Origin: Cyathus striatus
Taxonomy: Eukaryota; Basidiomycota; Agaricomycetes; Agaricales; Nidulariaceae
Direction of reading: 5' to 3'
Length of the DNA: 64,000 nt
Assembly (NCBI GenBank): GCA_025738555.1
Contig: JAOVFP010000018.1
Location: forward strand, 3,162,001 to 3,226,000
A model generated the notes under the pieces. That model saw only the letters and a list, made by a program, of their open reading frames with translations. It was not told the DNA's origin and searched no databases. The position numbers and the translations under genes are program-made. The first letter of the stretch is position 1, and every line of letters starts with the position of its first letter. This document shows, in pieces, positions 42,525-54,968 of this stretch.

Positions 42525-45500
42525 GGAGAAGGTGATTGTTAGTGGAGAAAAGAGGCAGAGGAGGGAGAGAGGGAGGAGGGGAGGACGAATAGAGGAGAGG
42601 GAGAAGACGAGATTGGACGGTGTAATAATATGGGTCAGATGGCGGTTCTTGCTCAACTCGGCCCATTCAATACCACAGCCTATTCCCCCTGTTTGTTGCT
42701 GTTGACTCGTCGTGGCGTTTGCTTTTTTTTATCCCGGCTGTTACCGGCTCAATTGTCACGAGGCTCTCCTCCTTGATCGGCGATCCCCCAGATCCATCTC
42801 TACGCTTTGACAATACTCGAGAAATACAATAAACAAATACAATAACTTGCAATACTTGTGCCATCTTACAATTAATACTACCACTCATTATACTCAATTC
42901 CAATCCATACTTGTTCTGACTCGTCTTGACATATCTGCTGTTTCCTTGACGCGGCCTTCTATTCATACTGCCTTGTTGTAACTTGTCGTCACTTGGACGT
43001 GTGTTGTTAATTCTGATCGTTTCAATTGCTACCACCACGCCTTGTCCATTGCTCTTGTGCTTGTGCTTGCTTCCTTCGCTCTCATTCTCCCTTTCCTATA
43101 GCTATTCTCCCCTCCCCCAAATCACTTCACAGACATCCATTCCCATCTCACTCTCGTAAGGGACTCGGACCCTATACATCACTTATCTAAATGAGTCCTC
43201 TCCAACCACCCTAGATTACACTTGTTGCGGGGTATTCTCCGATTGATTTGATTTCTACTCCCCCATCCACAACCAGTAACTACACGAACCTCGCACAGGC
43301 CTCGAGGCAGCAACGTCAAACTCGGCCAATACCTTACCTTCCTTTCCCATCAACCATCAAATCCTAGGGCCACCAACAATTACCCAACTTGACTTTCTAT
43401 GGTCTTGTGCTTCCACTTACCTTTCCCATGCCTATTTCCACTCGCGCTTCTGCTCCAGGCCCGTGGCCCTCCTACCAGATGGCAGATCGCTCCTCGAATG
43501 GCACTTCTACTCTACAAAGTTAGCCCCTGGTGGAAACAACCAATCTATTATCATATCTCTCCAACCTCTCCAACGCCAAAATCACTGCGCTTCCGCACAC
43601 ATGACTCCCTACAACCGTACTAGCCTTTAACCTCGCCTTCTACCTGGGCGCAAAGTGGCTCCTACCTCCACCTTCCTGCGGATACGCACAGCACCCACTG
43701 AACTCAAAAGCACCCTCCCAGTCCCGACGTCCACCGCTCCATAGTTCCCGCTTCCTGTCTTATCAGGCTACCTCTCGCGATCTATTCCACCTTTCTCCCC
43801 ATTGTCCTGGCAAGCCAGACCACAATCCAGCCTCTCTTCCAGCGGTAGCAATGATCCTATCTCACTCCTAAACTACCCCTCCCGCGCACAGACCACCCTG
43901 CGCACATAATTCGCCCCATTCCCATGCTTCTTCACTCGAGACTCTCCGTGGTTCCCTCGACCTTCTCCATCCTTCCTCCATTTCTACGCCCTATTCATGG
44001 GTTCCTCCGTGCTTGCTTTTCTTAACAGTTCTCAATTCCCCGCGTCATTCGACATCCATTCCGCTCTCCACTTCGATGAAGTAAGTACTCGTGACCAGTG
44101 ATCGTATATTGCCTATCACCCATCTTGAACTTTAGACCCGGGACACATGATCATGACGAAGTACCTGTTAAATCATATTCAAAATTGGCCCCGTGGTTCT
44201 CGAGAGCCTAAGTTCCAATTAATTTCTCTACGGCCGCGGGACCCAACTCACTATAGCTGATTCTAGTCCTCTACTTGACCTGTCGGTTTCATCTCGCAAA
44301 TCTTACCCCTCGAGTTATCGGCAACACCTCATGCCAACACCCGCTCGTTACCTCCCCGCACCTGCCCCGCACCCCCACTGCTCTAGGCAACACTCGACCA
44401 TAGCGAGTCCTCCGCCCCCCCGCCGCTACTTGATCTTCGGGCCCCGCAGGCCGTAACAGCTGTAACTTGCAAGGCAACAGCACAACTCCCCATACAGAGC
44501 GCTTTCCTCCTTGTGATTTCTCTTCCATCTGCTTCCCGGTTCCTTCTGGCTCGAGATCGTGTCTTATTCGACTAGCAAGTTCTACTCGTTCTACTCTCAT
44601 GAGCTCGTGGTGCAATTCTCAAAGTCTGTCAACACCCTCGAACGACTTTCGACTGCGACAGACTCCGGGGAGTCTCCTATTTAGTGCCTTGGCTGCGGTC
44701 ACGCTCACTGCACATGGTATGGTCTATTCTAAATCCAATGATTGACATTCGTTAGATACTGGCTCTTGATCTGCTTACTAGCTATTTCGAGATGTGCTCC
44801 GTGTCCCGTGGCTCTGAATCTGAAGGTTATAGGCCTATTGCCGCGGTTCACACTACTGCTGTGTAGCGGGTATGAGATGTATTGGCCCCACTTGTACTCC
44901 TTTTCTCAACCTTTCCTACCCGTATCGCTGGCAGACATAGCGTACACCTACTGCAGTTAACTAACTGCAGCTCCATGTCTGTATGAATATATATGTGTAG
45001 ACAAAATCACAATATAGATCTCATACCTTATCTTATAACCGGACTTGCCCAATCCATAAAACTACCCCTATTCCATACCCGCAAATAACAAACAAAGGAC
45101 GTATGTTATTTGAATTTGATGCCCATGTCTCCATCTCCACATTCGTATATTCCGATCTTCGTTCCACACCAGTTTCACACCATACATACATACGTGTAAA
45201 GACCTGTAAAGTCACCGAAACAAATGACATACTATTTCGTTTCTTTTCCTCTGTAGTAAGATGAAAAGTCTTATCTTTCGGCAGGTGGTCATACTTTCGG
45301 CTTTAGAGGAAAGCCTCGAACGGAGGAGACAAGGCTCGAAGGCTGCCTACTTATCTATCTATCGGCTTTTGCTACGTTAAGCATCTCTCCACCGATGCAA
45401 AGGCTGAAATGCCACACTTGCTTTATCTCCTTCGCCAGGCGGACACTGTTAACGGAGACATGCAGCAAAGGGGAGGATTGAGTGGCTGTCCGCGATCCAC

Positions 45501-47480
45501 CGCTTCGCGTGATCCCTTCGTTTCGGTACTGCTTTGCTTTCCCCAACCCTAAGTCTAACTTTGCTATCAAAAGAGCCCCAAAGAGCCCCTACAGAATCAG
45601 GAGCGATATCAAAATCCAAATCAGCTTTCATTTCCTTGCTTTCTTTCACTCTACTCACGCACTCGCTGATCAATAAGCAATGAATAAGAACAATCGAGCA
45701 ATAGCTAAATGCCAAGTGGCATTGATCTCATTGATCACTACTATGATCAACGTGCCCCGGGTCATTAATGTGGGTGACGTATGGCGCGATCGGTGGATGG
45801 TTGAGTAGGCTGCGAGATCGTGTTCGCTTTATGTCACGGACATTCAACATTCCGAATTCCGTATCCCGACTGTCGACATCTTCCTCCGATGTCACAGCAC
45901 ACCGTCTTCCTCGGTGCCTCCGCCCGCGTTGTTCGAGGCTCGTGTCTCCCACACTAATCCATCTCGTTAGTTGAACTATGTAAGGATCGTGTAGATATAC
46001 ATCCTCCTTCTGAACCCTTTTCGCTGGGGAAGACCCATAGACCAACCCCGAGTTCATAATCCGGAATCTCCTAGGACATACCCCATGACGGGTGGATGAC
46101 TGATGCTGTGCACAACCTTCACGGCCCTCATGTATTCAGCATTAGGTGATCAGTCACCATATAGATAGAGTAACTTGATACCAAGGGCTTGTTATCCTGT
46201 ATTGAACTGGATTTCTTGCGAATCTAATTCCTGTGCTCGTTGTACACCCTTGTTTTTGACTGCATGGAATTCTAACGAAATACACGTTGAAGGCCATATC
46301 TTATAATCATTAACATCGTACCGTGGAAGGACACGAAGGTGAAGAGGTTCTTATCGAACTTGAATCGCCATTCATTGGCCAATTCTGAACCGAATGCAAT
46401 TGACGAGCATCCCTGAAATGTTATCGAGAAAAGAAAACTTACCCTAACTCACCGCTTGCTTACCACACTCAGCTGCGGTCTCTTCGTGGCCGCTGTTAAG
46501 TTTTCAGCTTCACTTCTCTTGCTGATGAGAACAAAGGAAGCCTGTCCTTACCTTATACTTAGACCTGAGTGACACTGATGGACAGATGGGAATTGTATGG
46601 GAATTCAATGCGCCCAGGGACATGGTGCAGATCCAGCGTGTCAAAAGGTATTCGCGGATTAAAGCTTGAAAGGTGGCACAAGTAGCTCATCCCCCTCACA
46701 GCTACGGAGAGCAACGGAGGGTGTACTGTTCACGCCTGCTGTGTGTATGTTATTGCCAGTGTAGAATACTACAGAATGTGACAAGTAGAAGTACCCCCGC
46801 TATTTCAGGAACTGCGAACAGGCAACGACTTCGTGACGTGTCGTAATGTAGGCACGGTTTATAACGATAGCCTTGGATAGGATGTATGGTGTGTGCTTGT
46901 GCTTGGAACCAAAACGGAATACCTTCCTGAACAAAAGTTATGCTCGTTAGACCACTGGCTCTAGGGAAGATCACAACGTACTCTGAATCATATACATCTC
47001 CCGTTACATGTACAAATGGCGGGGAAGATCTGTAGAGAATGTGATTTATTGTCCGTCTCCAGGAACGCTGGAGAAGAAAAGTAGTAATCGAAGCGGAAAC
47101 GTCTGCGGAGCAGCACCGTAAGCTACCGTAAGCAGTTAGTTCATTCTCCCATTGACACCGTTGATTATCCTATAATCTTAGCTGTTGGCATGTCTGCGCT
47201 TCTGGACCAGGTCGCAGTTTCGTTTCGGGCTTCTTGGCTTCGAGTCGCAAAACTATAAAATGGTTCCTTATCTTCCAGACCATTACTAGGGATCTCTCGT
47301 TATCGCTGCGAACTGTCATGAAGGAGCTACTAAGAACATTCTGCTCTGCTGTAATAAATCATACTTCTACATATGATACCTCGTTGTGATACATTAAATA
47401 AAAGGTGACGTCGAGAACAAAAGGGCGGATCCGCAGAATGGAATTTCTTTTGACAAGGAATCCCTGCGCACTCAGGTCGA
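42525..47480. other. 5-kb gene-poor interval, pyrimidine-rich on the plus strand at its left
   Basis: No confident gene. From about 43040 to 44600 the plus strand is C/T-rich. A frame starting ATG 43479 (MADRSSNGTSTLQ) continues with coding-like texture to about 44000 but has three in-frame stops (TAG, TGA, TAA). A short exon-like frame with a GTAAGT donor starts at 43999 (MGSSVLAFLNSSQFPASFD). At 47251, CTATAAAATGG precedes a 23-codon frame (ATG near 47320) convergent with the SDR gene. The stretch 45.0-47.2 kb shows nothing recognisable. Confidence 0.35.
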
Positions 47481-48513
47481 TTACCCCATCTTTGAATAAC
47501 CACCATCGACCTTCAACGTTGTTCCTGTACAATATCTTGTGAATGTAAGCTTTCATTCATAGCCCTTCTTGTTCGACTTACGAAGCATCGGAAGCCAACC
47601 ATCCGATAGCATTGGCAATCTCGTCAGGGTGCGCAATCCTCTTCAGCAATGTCTTGTCTCTCAGTTCCGGCCATGTTGGAATTGATTCCAAAATTGCAGT
47701 CTGAACAGGCCCGGGGCAGACACAGTTAACACGTATATGTGGGGCTAGTTCCTCTGCTGCATTTAAAGCTAATCCTCTCGCGGCAAACTTCGACGTTGAA
47801 TACGCAGCAAGACCAGGAGCAGCTATATATGTTGCATGTTTGTAGATACAGTTACGGTGTGGAAAATTATGAGGCCTCACCTTCCAGTCCTAATTGAGAG
47901 GATGTGATTACGATAGATCCTGATGGTCCACCAGGATTCCTCATCATTGTACGACCAGAATGCTTTATGCCTAAGAATACTGAAAAGTGGAAATAGTTTA
48001 AGTCAGTCATATAGATACGCCTCGCAATACCTACCTCCTTGAGCGTTGACCTTCATTGTTCGCTCGAAGGTGCGTAGTTCCGTATCCATGATACTTCCAA
48101 GAGGCTCACATACCCCAGCATTTAGGATGGCGATGTCAAGCTTTCCCCATCGTTTGACTGCTTGTGAGACATATCTTTCGACATCTTCTTCTGAGCTAGC
48201 GTCGGCAGCTACAAGATCACAAGTTGCGTCCAAATTAGAAAACTGGTCTCTGAGTCCATTCTCATTGAGATCAACTAGGATTAGACCACCGATACCAGAC
48301 TTCAGAAATAAACGCGCTACACTCGCCCCAATGCCATCTAGGTATGTAAGATATTGTTATCTTCGACATAAGCGATGATAAGGTGGCTTATAATGGATAC
48401 CTACTAGCCGCACCCTACGTAAATTAGTCACTGATAAGAAACTTCGATAAAATCAAACACACTGTGATAACTGCCACTTTTCCTTTAAGGCTCGCAATCG
48501 GTACAGCCATCAT
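47481..48513 (-). CDS. Short-chain dehydrogenase/reductase (classical SDR)
   Basis: Six exons in phase: 48513-48463, 48414-48405 (a 10-nt microexon), 48337-48035, 47979-47881, 47822-47582 and 47535-47481, giving 252 residues. Cofactor and catalytic motifs are visible: TGAANGIG (Rossmann glycine box), NAG in AILNAGV, the catalytic Ser in ITSSQLG, and YSTSK for Tyr-x3-Lys. PG in NCVCPGPVQT and the C-terminal GTTLKVDGGYSKMG are typical of classical SDRs. An acidic residue at the end of beta-2 (ILVDLNE) suggests NAD(H) preference. It is divergent with a cytochrome P450 296 bp away, hinting at a shared pathway. The substrate is unknown. Confidence 0.93.
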
Positions 48514-48809
48514 TCTGAAGGGAATGTAAACAGAGAATTCCTCAGGATGCTTATCACTTTAAGACTTATACCTCAATCTGTTCTCTCGATGAGCGACGTC
48601 ACTCTGGTGGATATCCTAAAATTACATACCAACGTGAGAACACAGACCACGGCCATGAGAAAGGCGGTGTAGCATATAGTAGTATATAGAACTGTGCCCA
48701 CCTGATCGTCTATCCTTCTAGTCTGCCAGGTGGTGCCCGTTAGCATGGGACGAAATAAAGGATGAATGCGTTTGGGATGGCCAGTCTCTACCTAAAAGTT
48801 TCCTGCTAG
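48514..48809. promoter_or_regulatory. Bidirectional promoter of SDR and P450
   Basis: Only 296 bp separate the two divergent start codons, so regulatory DNA is probably shared. No canonical TATA box was found. AT-rich patches such as CATATAGTAGTATATAG occur near 48670. Confidence 0.5.
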
Positions 48810-50946
48810 ATGGCCAGCATTAACTGCGGCACAAGTGCATTGTTTCAGTGTCTAAAATTGTTGACTGTAATGATCTCAAATCCTCAACTGGGATATATAC
48901 TTGTTGCGTTACCTATACTCATATGGCTGGCAATAGAATGGAAGAACAAACAAAATAGTAAAAAGCTTCCACCTGGACCAAAGGGATATCCGTTGTTAGG
49001 AAGTTACTTTGATCTGCCTGAATCCAACCACGGAGAAGTATTTAGAGATTGGAGTCACCAATACGGTGAGTATGCAAGTTGAAGTTTGTGCAGCGTACTT
49101 AACGAAAGTAGACTCGGAAATCATCCATGTAAACCTGGCCGGCACGCCGATGATTATTTTGAATTCTCGCGAGAGCGTCCACGAGCTTCTGGAGAGAAGA
49201 TCCTCAAAGTACTCTGATAGGTATGCACGATGATGATGGTGCTTGAGGTGCCGAGTCTTGATACTAGCACGAATGAGCTGATGAAATAATTAGACCATCG
49301 TACACAATGATCAGGGATCTGTAAGAAACATAATCGAAAATTAATGTGCGTGAAGTTAGCACTAAGCAAGTTATTTAGAATGGGCTTCGACTGGGAATTC
49401 AGTTTCTTCCGCTATGGCAAGGAATGGCGCGAGCGCAGAAAGCTCTTTACGCAGGAGTTTCAGCCTCCCAAATCTTTAAGATACCGGTCGCAGACTATGC
49501 GTGCTGTCCATGGCTTGCTCGAGAATTTACTGGAGAGTCCGGATAACTACATGAAGCATTTACGACAGTAAGTTAATTCCGTCGAAAGCCTCATGGGAGG
49601 GCTTCTGATGCACAAATTAGCATGGCCGGTAGCGTGATTTACCAATGGGATATGGGATTGAGGTGAAGCCAAAGAATGATCCGTTCGTTACACTCGCAGA
49701 AAAGGCTTTGGCCCCACAAGCATATGCTGCATTTCATGGCTACTATTTGGTCGACTGTATGCCGATTCTGAAGCATGTTCCGTCTTGGTTTCCTGGAATG
49801 AAGTTTAAACGACAAGCAAAGAGGTGGCATACGCTAGCTAACAACATGTACGATATGCCATTCGCTAAGTTGAGACAATCTATGGTCAGTAATTAAAGCA
49901 ACATACCTGGAATACTTATAAACAACCAATAGGTAGAGAGCAGACTGCACGAATCTGTTGGTTCAACAAATTTGCAATATATCGCCGGCGGGACAGAAGC
50001 CGAAGATGTCCTGCGAGGTGTTCTGGCATCGATGTACAATGGTGAGTGGGGGCTGAGGTTTTCGAAGAGATGCATACCTGAATGAATACGATATTTAGCC
50101 GGAGCTGACACAGTGAGTACCTAAGAGTTACTATTTGTCTTAAAGTTGATCACTAGGATAGTCGGTTTCCGCATTAGGATCATTCATGCTTGCGATGACA
50201 CAGAACAAGCAGGTCCAACTCAAAGCACAGAAAGCCATCGACACTGCTATAGGTCACAGCCGTCTACCTGACTTTGGCGACATATTTTCTATACCGTACA
50301 TAGACGCCGTCTTGAAAGAAGTACTAAGATGGAGGCCTGTCGTCCCATTGGGTAAGATAAGATTTAAAGGCCAGAAAGGATAATCTGAATTTCCAGTTAG
50401 CATTCCCCCACAGGCTGGAAGTGGATGATGAATACGACGGATACTTCCTACCGGCCGGATCCATAGTATATGGTAATGCTTGGTATGTATGTTTGCAGCA
50501 AGCTAGGCTATTGAAGTGTCGGGGGTGCTCATACTGTATCACAGGGCATTACTTCACGACGAAGAGGTGTACGGCCCAGATGTGTACACCTTCCGACCGG
50601 AACGATTTCTTAAAGATGTGCAGCTGAATCCAGACATTCCACACCCGGATGCTGCTTTTGGGTTTGGGAGAAGAGTATGCCCGGGACAAGACATTGCCTG
50701 GTCTTCAATGTGGATGACGGTGACATCCATATTAGCGTGTTTTCATATTTCGAAAAAGTTGGATGCCACGGGCAACGAGATCGAACCAGTAGAAGCTTAT
50801 TCATCTGGGGCTGTCATGTAAGCACTTCATCGCTGTACAATTTTGTAGCTCACAAAAGCAGTTACCCTATGCCTTTCGAATGCCAGATCACGCTAAGAAG
50901 TCCGGAAAAGTTGAACTTGATCGAAGATAGCCTCGAGAAAGCCTAG
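48810..50946 (+). CDS. Cytochrome P450 monooxygenase with a one-base frameshift
   Basis: A multi-exon microsomal P450 of about 540 residues. An N-terminal membrane anchor (LGYILVALPILIWLAIEW) is followed by KLPPGPKGYPLLGS, the I-helix AGADTS, ExxR in KEVLRWRP, the PERF block FRPERF, and the haem loop FGFGRRVCPGQD with the Cys ligand. Introns can be placed throughout, including acceptors at TTAG|CATTCC and AAAAG|CAGTTAC. In the exon starting near 49621 the frame reads AGSVIY, but the continuation YGIEVKPKNDPFV lies in another frame. Only 11 nt separate the ATT and TAT codons where 12 are expected, and no intron fits. This is either a true inactivating deletion (49636-49652) or a sequence error. 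Confidence 0.85.
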
Positions 50947-52206
50947 CTTTAGTTAGTAGAAACTTCATATTGAAAGACATGGCTGGGCCGCGAGGGAAAC
51001 AATATACATGTATATATAAGTGGAATTGATTAAGATTTCGTGAATGGGCTCTAGCACAATTTATATCGCGACCGGCAAATGACGGAAGTTGACTTGGAAC
51101 GACGAGTCTCGGAGTCTCGACTCACGCGCGCGGCGCACGAGTCGTGTCGTGTCACATTTGTTTACATCGATATGGCTAAATCCTTGTAGTTAAATAGTCA
51201 ACAAAGGTCGATGCCAAACACATGGCGGTCCGCCCCGACTTGGGTGCGACGTTCAATTGGAATTGCCCGGGCCCGTCGCATCCGCAAAAATGTTAGGGCA
51301 TACTAGTTACGTTCAACGTTGCAGCTCTGGTTCAACTCACCCCATATCACTTTGAATGCTAATTAGCCTTTTTGATATTGTACTTGTCGTCATACTTATG
51401 CCCAATTCGTCATACATCGTTTCCTGACAAACTCCAAGTTAACGTACCACCGCAACCGAATTATCTACATCTCCCAAATTCCGTTGACTCCAGCTGGTCT
51501 GTGCACCTCCTCCCACCATATAAAAACCCTTCAAATCCTCCCCAAACCTCACCTCTTCGGCCTTTGGCTTAGATCAAGTGTAGTATCTGTTCTTTCTGGA
51601 TTAACTTCTAGAATGACAGCACAGCGGTTCTTCACAGTTATCTAATTTTTATTTTCCAAAAGGTTCCAGCGCTCTGCTTGCACCGCTGGGACTGTGATGA
51701 CCTTTCTGCTGCACTAAAGGATTGTGTTGTCAGGGACTCATCCATTTGTTGTGACGATCATTGCCTTCTCTTTGCTCGATGTTCTGCATACTGTCAATTG
51801 ACGGTAGACAGCGTTCAGCAAACAGATGATTGTGCATTGTTCTATCTTTAGCAGCTCTTCCTTGCGTTGCGGCCAGTGGGGGTTCAACGTTCAATGTAAT
51901 AGGTATGGAATTTGATGCGTTTTGGAACCAGCAACGTATAGCAACGAGTAAGCTGTTGAAGGAGATAAAAGTATCACGTTTACAAGTGCACTTATTTCAG
52001 AATACAACCTCTTTAACACTCCCACACACCAAGAAGATAGAAGCAATATTAGAATTTAAGACCTTGGCTAAGATTTAATAGTTCACATGTAGGAGCAAAA
52101 AGGACAGGGAGTGGGGTAATCGAAACAAACGCGACAAATAGCGGATTATTCAACAGCACTTGCATCATAGGAAAATTCTACATTATTGACTGGAGATATA
52201 ATCCAT
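50947..52206. other. Spacer with a possible cysteine-rich exon
   Basis: CATATAAAAACCC (TATA-like) lies near 51517. Between about 51614 and 51854 the plus strand holds an open frame with nine Cys in about 60 residues (segments such as HRWDCDDLSAALKDC, SSICCDDHCLLFARC and SAYCQLTVD). It has no in-frame ATG or proven signal-peptide exon. It could be an exon of a small secreted Cys-rich protein or a relic. Otherwise no gene is seen. Confidence 0.35.
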
Positions 52207-54014
52207 TCAAGGAGCGAGGAGCATCTTGCGGGGGTCTTCGATGTATTCTTTCACTCTCACTGGACATTGCACATGCGTAATTAAGTGAGAGTAGGATGAA
52301 ATAAACTGAGAATCATACCGAGGAAAGTAACAGCCTCGCGCCCATCCAACAATCTGTGGTCGTATGTAAGCGCCACGACCATTATTGGGCGAATAACAAT
52401 TTGTCCATCTACGACGACGGGCTTCTCTTTAATCGCGTGCATACCTAAAAGAGTCATGGTCAGATAACGATGTTCGGACCGGAGATACGGCGTATCGGAA
52501 ATGGAAGAGACATACCAAGCACAGCGGCTTGCGGAAGATTGATGATTGGTGTGCCGTAGAGCGAACCAAAGACGCCGCCGTTGGAGCTGGAACCGATATT
52601 AGAATCCACCTTAAGCAACGAGGAGAAAAACATACATGGTGAAAGTGCCACCAGCCATATCCTCAAGGGTCAACTTTCCATCCCTAGCCTTCTTGCCGAG
52701 GAACGAAATCTCCTTTTCGATGTCAATGAATCCCATGCCCTCCGCATTCCTCACCACGGGGGTGACCAGCCCCTTAGGCGTAGCGACGGCCACGCTAAGA
52801 TCAACATAGTCACGATACACAATTTCATCTCCCTCAATACTTGCGTTGGCCGCAGGAATCTCCTTCAGTGCCAACGTGCAAGCCTTTGCAAAGGCAGACA
52901 TGAACCCGAGTTTGACCTCATGCTCTTTGAGGACTTGGTCCTTGTATTTCTTGCGCATGTCCATGAGGGAAGACATGTCGATCTCATTGAATGTGGTTAA
53001 TGAGGCGGCGGCGTTTTGGGACTCCTTGAGACGCTCGGCAATACGCAGCCGCATGCGGCTCATCTTCACCTATAGCAACATATTAAGACACAACATTTGA
53101 AGTTTTGGAGAAAAACATACCCTAGTCTCACCGCGGCTTCCAGCAGCAGGTCGGAGTGCAGCTTCTTTCTTTTCCTTCTTCTCCTCTTTCTTATGTTTCT
53201 CCTCTTTCTTCACTTTGTCCTCTTTTTTACTTTCGCCTTTCTCTTCTGGCTTAGAACCGGGAGGAAGACGTCCACCCTCTGTCTTGTCGCCTCCGGGCGT
53301 AGGTGCAGAAGGAAGCTTCTTATCAACCTGTTGGTCGCTAGGCTCAGACGTATCCTTGCTCTTCTCGCCTTCTGAAGGAGCAGCAGCAGCTATACGGATG
53401 TCAAATAAAATTTAAAAGTGTAAAAATGAGCGACGTACATTCACCAGCCTCACCGGGCTCAATGACGAAGAGGTCCTGACCAACGGACACGGTATCTTCC
53501 TCGTTTGCCAAGTGCTTGACAATCTTTCCCGACATCGGTGCATTGACGGTAACATCGATCTTTGTCGCAGCGCGTCAGTACCGGATTGACACGCAAGAGA
53601 AACTAATAATAGCCCATCCAACGCCAACACACCTTGTCTGTCTCAATGGTCGCAACCTCCTCATCCGCAGAAACAGTGTCTCCGACTTGTTTTGTCCACG
53701 ACTTGAGGGTACCCTCGCTGATGGACTCAGCCATCTGGGGAACCTTCACAGTTTCGGCTTATGTTCGGTATGAACTTCTAGACACTATCGGTCAGGGAAT
53801 GACGTACCTTGAAGAAGTCGTGATGAATGGAACTGTGCGCGGCGTGCATGGACGTTGGCGATGTTCCTAAGGTATCCAGATGAATTTTAAGAGGCTTTCG
53901 CCGAGGAAGAGAAGCAAAGACATACCATCCTCGGGAAATGGCTGCAGGAGTAAGGTGCTTTGAGCTTTGGAGAGCGCGGCCGCGTGCAACGGCAATCATC
54001 CGTTTTGACAACAT
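52207..54014 (-). CDS. KGD2: 2-oxoglutarate dehydrogenase E2 (dihydrolipoamide succinyltransferase)
   Basis: A multi-exon gene starting [17 protein letters not shown], a basic mitochondrial presequence. The lipoyl domain follows ([26 protein letters not shown], with the lipoylated Lys just before an intron; [13 protein letters not shown]). Then come a Lys/Glu-rich linker, the catalytic domain from [37 protein letters not shown], and the active-site [13 protein letters not shown] (His and Asp). It ends [13 protein letters not shown]. There is no peripheral-subunit-binding domain, as usual for E2 of this complex. The enzyme transfers succinyl groups to CoA in the mitochondrial TCA cycle. A Mutator-like element begins 228 bp upstream of the ATG. 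Confidence 0.95.
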
Positions 54015-54241
54015 TTTGAGATGTCAGAAAACGGAGAGAGACGAAAGATACAAGGAGGGGGAGGTAGGGCTAGGTAGATGAAGAGGACGCAGCGAGCACA
54101 ATGGCAGGAGGCACAAGAATGTTTGGCTTGAGATGAACTCCGTGCCCCGCCAGCAAATGGAAATCTGCGATGTAATTTGTTTGGTCATGCTTCCTCTCTT
54201 GTCCCATCTGTCCCTTTCTTCCCGTCCTCCACATGGTCCTC

Positions 54242-54959
54242 TAGACCGGAAGCCGGTCGGTATCGTGGGACTGCGTCCACGTGATATGTACGATTGTATC
54301 GTGTCCATATACCGACCGGTCCTAGACCGGAGGCCGATCTGCCTATCCTGGGAACGAGATCACGCTTTTTGTCACGTGAGGACGCGTGGGCTATCTCGTT
54401 GATAGGCAGACCGGTAAAACTCGTTAAGGTTTTGGTGTAGCGTTCCTTACCCTTTGCCTTCCCCAAATGCTCCTCCCTCCCTCGTGTACTATATAACCTA
54501 TTATTCTTCAACATACATACAGTATTAGTTCCTGTATGTATTTCAGAGAAATATTAGGTGTAATAGTGGAAAAAGGAGCAGTGCATGAGCTCTGAACTGA
54601 AACCAGTACAATACTGCTATAATGGGCTGTTACATTATTGCCTCACATATTTTACAACAGTTTCATGATATTTCAACATTTTAACCTCACATAGATCTTT
54701 CTTATGAGTCTTTAGATGTTTTTGATGTCCCAGTCAGGTCCCACAGTGGGGGACAGAGGTGGGACAGCGTAAGGAACGATATACTAAAACCTCAACGAGT
54801 TTGACCGGACCGTCTATCGACGAGATACCCCACGCCAGTCATGTGACGCCAGCGTGATCTCGTTTTAGACGGTTCGGCTTCCGGACTAGACCGGTCCAAC
54901 TCGTCAAAATTAATTCAGCTGTCCACGCAGTCCTACGATACCGACCGGCTTCCGGTCTA
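54242..54959. mobile_element. 718-bp non-autonomous Mutator-like element
   Basis: It starts TAGACCGGAAGCCGGTCGGT and ends with the inverted complement. The terminal inverted repeats run about 210 bp each (54242 to about 54455, and about 54760 to 54959), imperfect inside. The element is bounded by a perfect 9-bp duplication ATGGTCCTC (54233-54241 and 54960-54968). Long TIRs with 9-bp target duplications are diagnostic of Mutator-like (MULE) transposons. The ~300-bp core has no transposase frame. Confidence 0.9.
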
Positions 54960-54968
54960 ATGGTCCTC

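Noticed and set aside
41438..42705. Plus-strand frames of 177-276 codons opposite the Edc1-like gene
   Set aside because: Gly/Arg-rich mirror images of the Pro/Ser-rich minus-strand protein; no independent signal.
45768..45974. 68-codon plus-strand frame with Ser/Arg-rich product
   Set aside because: No promoter element, family motif or splice support; kept as unannotated.
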